Source: Lachnospiraceae bacterium (lineage in GTDB: Bacteria > Bacillota > Clostridia > Lachnospirales > Lachnospiraceae). Taken from it: a stretch of DNA of 17,348 bases. Shown in pieces: positions 12,415 to 17,348 of the stretch. The stretch covers positions 1 through 17,348 of the forward strand of contig JAHZFJ010000007.1 in NCBI GenBank assembly GCA_019421365.1, written 5' to 3'. A program made the position numbers and the translations under genes. Every line of letters begins with the position of its first letter. Positions within the stretch are counted from its first letter, which is position 1. Under the pieces are notes generated by a model, which worked only from the letters and a program-made list of their open reading frames with translations, was not told where the DNA came from and did no database searches.

Positions 12415-13875
12415 TTGAGCGAGAAAAGAACAAAAAAGGAAAGATTCAATCAATCTTTTTCGAATAGAAATTTTAAACAAGGAGCATATAGTTCTTTAAT
12501 TACTACAATCGTTGTTGTTGTAATTCTTATAGCAAATTTGATCGTAAGTGAATTAGACTTGAAGTTAGATGTAAGTAATGAAAAATTATATACATTAACT
12601 GATGAAACAAAGAATTTTATTAAAGATATTGATCATGATATAATGATTTATTATATAGCTGAGTCAGGTTATGAAGTTACTACTGTAAAAAGAATTGTTG
12701 ATAAGTACGATAACTTATCAGATCATGTTAAGGTCGTAACAAAAGACCCAGTTCTTTATCCTAAATTTACAAGCCAATATGTAGATGCAGATACTGAGGT
12801 AGTCGATAATAGTATAATCGTAGTAGATGAAACAAATGGTAGAAGCAAGTATATACCTTATTCCGATATGCTAATTACATCTGTTGATTATACTACTTAC
12901 ACTCAATCTACTACCGGAATTGATGTAGAAGGCCAGATAACATCAGCAATTCAATATGTTGTATCAGAAGATTTACCTACGATGTACGCTGTACAAGGAC
13001 ATGGAGAATCAGCAGTTAGTACAACACTTGCATCTTATCTTACAAAACAAAATGTAAACCAAGAGACTTTAGATACCTTATCTGCCGATTCTATACCAGA
13101 GGATTGCTCTTTCTTATTAATAAATGGACCATTATATGATTATACAGAAGATGAAACAACATTAATTATGGATTATCTTAAGAATGGTGGTAGTGCAATT
13201 ATCCTCGCTAATTATGCGGCATCAACAGAAGATATGCCTAACTTTAATAGTATTTTAAACTACTACGGAGTGTCTTTAGTTGATAGCTATGTAATAGAGG
13301 GGGATAGCAACTATTATATGTCTCAGATGCCTACTTATCTTATTCCAGAGATCTCAAGTCACGACATTACAAGTGATGTGAAATCAAATAACAAGCCAGT
13401 TGTTGTTCCGATAACAAAGGGAATTCAGATCATGGACGATGTTCGTAGTACATTAACAATAGAAGAATTATTGAATACATCTGATAAAGCTTATTCAAAG
13501 ACGAATATGGAATCGCAGGTTTACGATCAAGAAGATACCGATATTGCAGGTCCATTTTCACTTGGTGTAGCAGTTACTGAGACAGTTGATGATGTGGAAT
13601 CTAAGGTAGTTGTATACGGTTCTACTTATCTCTTAGATGAGTCAATGATTGCGTATGAACAATTAGGTAATACGGATTTATTCTTAAGTACGATTAACTG
13701 GATGGCTGATGTAGAAGTAGAAACTTTAGCAATACCAACGAAAACATTTGATGACAGTTATGTAACACTTACTAGTTCACAAGCAAATAATTGGTCGGTA
13801 TTCGTAATATTGATTATACCAGCAGCATTCATCTTAACGGGTGTATTCGTATGCTTAAGAAGGAGGAAGAGGTAA
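12415..13875 (+). CDS. GldG-like extracytoplasmic component of the ABC system
   Basis: A 486-residue protein anchored at both ends: a span at about 28-45 after a basic N-terminus, and a second at about 461-480 before a terminal LRRRKR. The body between them should be outside the cell. It begins with the family-typical NEKLYTLTDETKNFIKDI (55-72) and contains YAVQGHGESA (191-200), as in the ABC_transp_aux/GldG family. The start is TTG, supported by AAGGAG. Its TAA overlaps the ATG of the next gene by one base (TAATG). In gliding Bacteroidetes GldA/F/G were proposed to form an ABC transporter. Here no gliding genes are visible, so the family name describes similarity only. Family call good, function unknown. 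Confidence 0.85.
   Translation: MSEKRTKKERFNQSFSNRNFKQGAYSSLITTIVVVVILIANLIVSELDLKLDVSNEKLYTLTDETKNFIKDIDHDIMIYYIAESGYEVTTVKRIVDKYDNLSDHVKVVTKDPVLYPKFTSQYVDADTEVVDNSIIVVDETNGRSKYIPYSDMLITSVDYTTYTQSTTGIDVEGQITSAIQYVVSEDLPTMYAVQGHGESAVSTTLASYLTKQNVNQETLDTLSADSIPEDCSFLLINGPLYDYTEDETTLIMDYLKNGGSAIILANYAASTEDMPNFNSILNYYGVSLVDSYVIEGDSNYYMSQMPTYLIPEISSHDITSDVKSNNKPVVVPITKGIQIMDDVRSTLTIEELLNTSDKAYSKTNMESQVYDQEDTDIAGPFSLGVAVTETVDDVESKVVVYGSTYLLDESMIAYEQLGNTDLFLSTINWMADVEVETLAIPTKTFDDSYVTLTSSQANNWSVFVILIIPAAFILTGVFVCLRRRKR
13861..13866 (+). promoter_or_regulatory. Ribosome binding site fixing the start at 13875
   Basis: AGGAGG lies 8 bases before the ATG at 13875, which overlaps the preceding stop codon. 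The in-frame ATG at 13791 would place 28 residues inside the preceding gene and in front of the signal anchor. Confidence 0.85.
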
Positions 13876-15458
13876 TGGCAAGAAAGAAGAAGAAAGCGGG
13901 AACATTATTAATCCTTCTTGGAGTATTAATCCTAATGATTCTTCTGTATTTACTTGTTATGAATAAGAATAAGAATGAGGAAGAAGAAGTTGTGGAGGAC
14001 ACTATTACCTTATCTAGCATTGATTCAGACACAGTAACAGAGATTTCATATACTTGGAATGGTACAACATTAACATATATGAAGTCGGATGATACATGGG
14101 TTGATAAATCAGACACAAAAGCTCCGATTAATCAGGATAATATAACCAATATGTTAAGTCAAGTTGCTAGTTTATCGGCTGATAAAATTGTTGTTAAAGA
14201 ACCAGAAGATTTGGCTGAATATGGTTTAGAAGACCCTGCGTTAGTTGTTAAACTAACTTGTGAAGATGGTACTACATTTGAATTAAACCTTGGAGATGCC
14301 TTAGGTGTTGGTACAGGATACTATGCTAAATTACCAGACGAAAATACTGTTTATACTGTAACATCAGGGGTATACTCCGCATTCAATTATACACAAACTC
14401 AGATGCTTGAAATTGAAGATTTTCCTACTATAACTGCAACAAATATTACTAATATTAATGTTGAGAAAGATGGTACTAACATATTTAAAGCAGATTATGA
14501 TCAAGATGCAGCAGATGCAGGTGAGTATTATGCTTGGAAAATATCAAAACCATATAATACAATACAAAAGGGAGATCCGACGAAGTTTGATTCATATTTT
14601 GGAAGCTATAGTTCTGTGTCATTAAGTGAATGCGTTGATTATAAGGGATCAAATTTAAGCAAATATGGATTAGATAATCCAAGCGCTAAAATCGATCTAT
14701 CGTATTATACGGAAACAACGGAGGATAGCACATCTACAACGGAAGATAACGTTGATACTACAGGAGAAACAACGGCAGATAGTACCACAGATTCAGAGGA
14801 GGAATCAACAACAGTACGTACGGATTACAAATTGACAATCTTAGTTGGTAATACGAACGATGATGGTGAATATTATGTACAAGTAAAAGCTGATGGAAGA
14901 GCATATGAGAATGCAGTATATACGATTGCTACTTCATCAATAGATGCGATGCTTGATATTACACCTTATGATTATGTCACTAATCTAGTCCAATTAGTTG
15001 ATATCACAACGCTTGATAAGCTTACAGTTAAAGCAAATGGAAAAACTTATACCTTAGCTGTTACACCTAATCCAGATAAAGATACAAAGACAAAAGAGGA
15101 AGCAGATGATTCAGAAGAATCAGATTCTACCGATGAAGAAAGTGAAGAAGTTCCTGATAGCTTATATTATTATAATGGTAATAAAGTTGATGAGACGGCA
15201 TTCAAGAATCTGTACCAAGAATTAATTGGAATTACGACGTCAGGAGAAATCAAAAAAGAAGTGAGTGATTCAACACCTGTCTATGAATTTGATTTTACTA
15301 GAAATTCAGATTCCTTAGAAGAACTTCACGTAAAGTATCTTCCATATGACGGAGTTAACTTCTACCGAGTATCAATTAATGGTGAAGAGAATTTCTTAGT
15401 TGAAAAAGCAGCAGTAGATAAGGTTATCAAGCAGTTAACAGAATTTACTGGTGAATAG
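13875..15458 (+). CDS. DUF4340-like membrane-anchored extracytoplasmic protein
   Basis: The 527-residue product has a basic start (MARKKKK), one membrane span at about 9-28, and an otherwise outside-facing body. Two similar blocks point to an internal duplication typical of DUF4340: LAEYGLEDPALVVKL (113-127) and LSKYGLDNPSAKIDL (261-275). Each is followed by a strand leading to a G-D or G-N turn (LNLGD, 137-141; ILVGN, 322-326). Two low-complexity inserts break the fold: a Thr/Ser/Glu/Asp stretch at about 279-313 and an acidic stretch at about 402-428. It is the last gene of the ABC operon and shares one base with the GldG-like gene. GldG-like and DUF4340 genes commonly sit together, so it is probably an accessory subunit of the same transporter. 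No catalytic motif is recognised. Confidence 0.83.
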   Translation: MARKKKKAGTLLILLGVLILMILLYLLVMNKNKNEEEEVVEDTITLSSIDSDTVTEISYTWNGTTLTYMKSDDTWVDKSDTKAPINQDNITNMLSQVASLSADKIVVKEPEDLAEYGLEDPALVVKLTCEDGTTFELNLGDALGVGTGYYAKLPDENTVYTVTSGVYSAFNYTQTQMLEIEDFPTITATNITNINVEKDGTNIFKADYDQDAADAGEYYAWKISKPYNTIQKGDPTKFDSYFGSYSSVSLSECVDYKGSNLSKYGLDNPSAKIDLSYYTETTEDSTSTTEDNVDTTGETTADSTTDSEEESTTVRTDYKLTILVGNTNDDGEYYVQVKADGRAYENAVYTIATSSIDAMLDITPYDYVTNLVQLVDITTLDKLTVKANGKTYTLAVTPNPDKDTKTKEEADDSEESDSTDEESEEVPDSLYYYNGNKVDETAFKNLYQELIGITTSGEIKKEVSDSTPVYEFDFTRNSDSLEELHVKYLPYDGVNFYRVSINGEENFLVEKAAVDKVIKQLTEFTGE

Positions 15459-15505
15459 TGAGGATATTAACCGTAGATAATTAGATATTATGAAATGACT
15501 TAAAT

Positions 15506-15567
15506 AAAAGAGACTGGCCTATATCAAAGTTACTATTGTATCTTCGATATAGGGACCAGTCTCTTTT
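15506..15567. terminator. Bidirectional terminator between convergent units
   Basis: AAAAGAGACTGGCCTATATC (15506-15525) pairs with GATATAGG (15546-15553) and CCAGTCTCTTTT (15556-15567). That is 20 bp with a two-base bulge (GA) and a 20-base loop. A T run ends the plus-strand copy, and the A run gives the same on the minus strand. It can therefore end both the ABC operon and the convergent gene. Confidence 0.88.
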
Positions 15568-15618
15568 AACTGTTATAGTAATAGTATATCTAGTAGTATT
15601 CGTTAATCGTTTTGAGTT

Positions 15619-17348
15619 TTAGTTTTCATTTATAAGGTTTTTATTAGCTGTTGATAGCATTAACTTAATACGGTTAAGTTGATTTACTTCACTAGCACCT
15701 GGGTCATAATCAACAGCTACGATGTTCGAATCAGGGAAATGTTGACGTAACACTTTAATAACACCCTTACCAACTACATGATTTGGTAAACATGCAAAAG
15801 GCTGAGCACAAACAATGTTGTTTACGCCAGAATGAATTAATTCAACCATCTCACCTGTTAAGAACCAACCTTCACCCGTTTGATTTCCAATGGAAACAAA
15901 ATCTGCAGCATATTCAGCAAGTTCATCAATCTCTTTTGGTGGCTCAAAGCGTTTACTTGCAGCTAATTGTTTCTTCATCTCTTTACGATATTGTTCTATA
16001 AACCAGATACCAGCATTATTAAGATAAGCTTCTTTTTTGGGTCGTCCTAAATATTTTGATTTATAATTAGCATTATAGGAACAGTATAAGAAGAAGTCGA
16101 TTAAATCAGGCATAACAGCTTCAGCGCCTTCAGCTTCTAATAATTCTACCAAATGATTATTGGCAGCAGGTAGGAATTTAACAAGAATCTCGCCTACAAT
16201 ACCAACTTTTGGTTTGGTTATATCCAATAATGGTAATTCATCAAAATCTTTGATAATGTTACGGATATTGTTCTTAAATTCGGAACGTTTACCGTTCTGT
16301 ACAGATACAATACAACGGTCACGCCATTTTTCGTATAGTGCGTTAGCCGATCCTTTCTCTACTTCGTATGGTCTAGTGCGATAAAGAACACGCATTAAAA
16401 CATCTCCGTATACAAGACCTTGCAAAGCTCGATTTACAGCTGCTGGGGTAAACTTGAATCCTGGATTCTTCTCTAGTCCTACTGTGTTAATAGATACAAC
16501 AGGAATATGCTCCATACCGGCTTTTTGTAATGCTCTACGAATAAAACTTATATAATTCGTAGCACGACAACCGCCACCAGTTTGTGAAATTACAACAGCT
16601 GTTTTGTTAAGATCATATTTACCAGATAACAGTGCCTCCATTATTTGTCCAACAACCATTAAGGAAGGATAGCAGGCATCGTTATTAACGTATTTTAAAC
16701 CAACATCAACGGCAGTCTTGTTATCGTTATTCAAGACCACAACATTATAGCCTACAGAATGAAGAGCAGCCTCAACGAAGTCAAAATGTATCGGTGACAT
16801 CTGTGGGCATAGTAAGGTGTATTCTTCACGCATCTTCTCTGTAAAGACCACACGATCGTATGAAGTAGTTGTTGGAGTTAAATCTAAATGTTTCTTTTCA
16901 CGGTCGCGAACAGCTGATAATAGTGATCGGATTCGTATTCTAGCTGCACCTAAGTTATTAACCTCATCAATCTTAAGCACTGTATATATCTTACCAGCAT
17001 TAATCAAGATATCACTAACTTGATCTGTAGTAACTGCATCAAGACCACACCCAAAGGAATTAAGCTGAATTAGTTCTAGATTAGGCATTGTCTTAACATA
17101 AGCAGCAGCGGCATAGAGTCTAGAATGATACATCCATTGGTCCATAACAATAAGAGGACGTTCAACATTACCTAGATGACTAATACTATCCTCTGTAAGT
17201 ACAGCAACTCCATATGAAGTAATTAATTCAGGAATACCATGATTGATTTCTGGATCAATGTGGTAAGGACGTCCAGCTAATACAATACCTTTTCTTCCAG
17301 TCTCATTGAGGTAGGCAATGGTTTCTTCACCTTTTTTCTCTATATCCT
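15619..17348 (-). CDS. 2-hydroxyacyl-CoA dehydratase activase-related protein, C-terminal part (partial)
   Basis: The gene runs in from beyond the right edge. The frame stays open to base 17348, and the residues encoded there (TGRKGIVLAGRPYHIDPEIN) are conserved family sequence, so the ATG at 17145 is internal. About 576 residues are seen. They match the C-terminal region of the very large (~1,400-residue) clostridial proteins whose N-terminal half holds BadF/HgdC-type activase ATPase domains. Markers are LKIDEVNNLGAARIRIRSL, CPQMSPIHFDFVEAAL, NDACYPSLMVVGQIMEAL, TGGGCRATNY and CAQPFACLPNHVVGKGVIK. Several of these cysteines resemble iron-sulfur ligands of the dehydratase/activase system. The substrate is unknown, and these fusions are often far from any dehydratase gene. 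The N-terminal ATPase half is not in the window and cannot be confirmed. Confidence 0.88.
   Translation of the reverse strand, partial: DIEKKGEETIAYLNETGRKGIVLAGRPYHIDPEINHGIPELITSYGVAVLTEDSISHLGNVERPLIVMDQWMYHSRLYAAAAYVKTMPNLELIQLNSFGCGLDAVTTDQVSDILINAGKIYTVLKIDEVNNLGAARIRIRSLLSAVRDREKKHLDLTPTTTSYDRVVFTEKMREEYTLLCPQMSPIHFDFVEAALHSVGYNVVVLNNDNKTAVDVGLKYVNNDACYPSLMVVGQIMEALLSGKYDLNKTAVVISQTGGGCRATNYISFIRRALQKAGMEHIPVVSINTVGLEKNPGFKFTPAAVNRALQGLVYGDVLMRVLYRTRPYEVEKGSANALYEKWRDRCIVSVQNGKRSEFKNNIRNIIKDFDELPLLDITKPKVGIVGEILVKFLPAANNHLVELLEAEGAEAVMPDLIDFFLYCSYNANYKSKYLGRPKKEAYLNNAGIWFIEQYRKEMKKQLAASKRFEPPKEIDELAEYAADFVSIGNQTGEGWFLTGEMVELIHSGVNNIVCAQPFACLPNHVVGKGVIKVLRQHFPDSNIVAVDYDPGASEVNQLNRIKLMLSTANKNLINEN

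Noticed and set aside
13791..13874. Longer DUF4340-like protein starting inside the GldG-like gene
   Set aside because: The added residues precede a normal basic signal anchor, and a ribosome binding site sits directly before 13875.

Overview
The window is AT-rich chromosomal DNA from a low-GC Gram-positive anaerobe, most likely a clostridium of the Lachnospiraceae type. The pointers are strong AGGAGG-type ribosome binding sites, two TTG starts, the end of an rRNA operon, CheV, and a large 2-hydroxyacyl-CoA dehydratase activase-like protein typical of anaerobic clostridia. The assignment comes from reading the sequence alone, so genus and species are not claimed. I saw no insertion sequence, phage gene, tRNA or CRISPR array.

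Layout. Bases 1-43 are the last bases of a 23S rRNA, followed by a spacer and a terminator (131-159) with no 5S gene. A two-gene peroxide module follows: bcp, a thiol peroxidase, and yaaA, 4 bases apart and ended by a long hairpin. Next is a membrane-anchored aryl-sulfate sulfotransferase-like protein, then a small glutaredoxin-like CGDC protein with its own extended -10 promoter. cheV (CheW domain plus receiver) stands alone between a promoter and a terminator. A divergent Sir2-like protein follows; a 22-bp palindrome sits in its promoter. Then comes a 612-residue membrane protein with an N-terminal zinc ribbon and ten 13-residue acidic repeats (39 bp each).

The middle holds hisH-hisF, the two subunits of imidazole glycerol phosphate synthase, preceded by an unusually long hairpin, and then ung (uracil-DNA glycosylase). 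From 10404 to 15458 lies a tight four-gene operon resembling the Gld-type ABC system: ATPase with a long acidic tail, ABC-2 permease, GldG-like protein and DUF4340-like protein. The genes overlap or nearly touch, and the last two products are membrane-anchored extracytoplasmic proteins. A two-way terminator separates this operon from a convergent gene on the minus strand: the C-terminal part of an acyl-CoA dehydratase activase-related protein that runs off the right edge.

Functionally this is mostly ordinary core genome: oxidative-stress defence, chemotaxis, histidine synthesis and DNA repair. Three less understood items stand out. They are the Gld-like ABC/GldG/DUF4340 transporter, the zinc-ribbon/acidic-repeat membrane protein, and the Sir2-like protein that keeps its zinc site but has lost the usual catalytic motifs. 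Several genes share an extended -10 (TGnTATAAT-like) promoter. I did not find a clearly new multi-gene system; the strongest candidates are listed in the findings.
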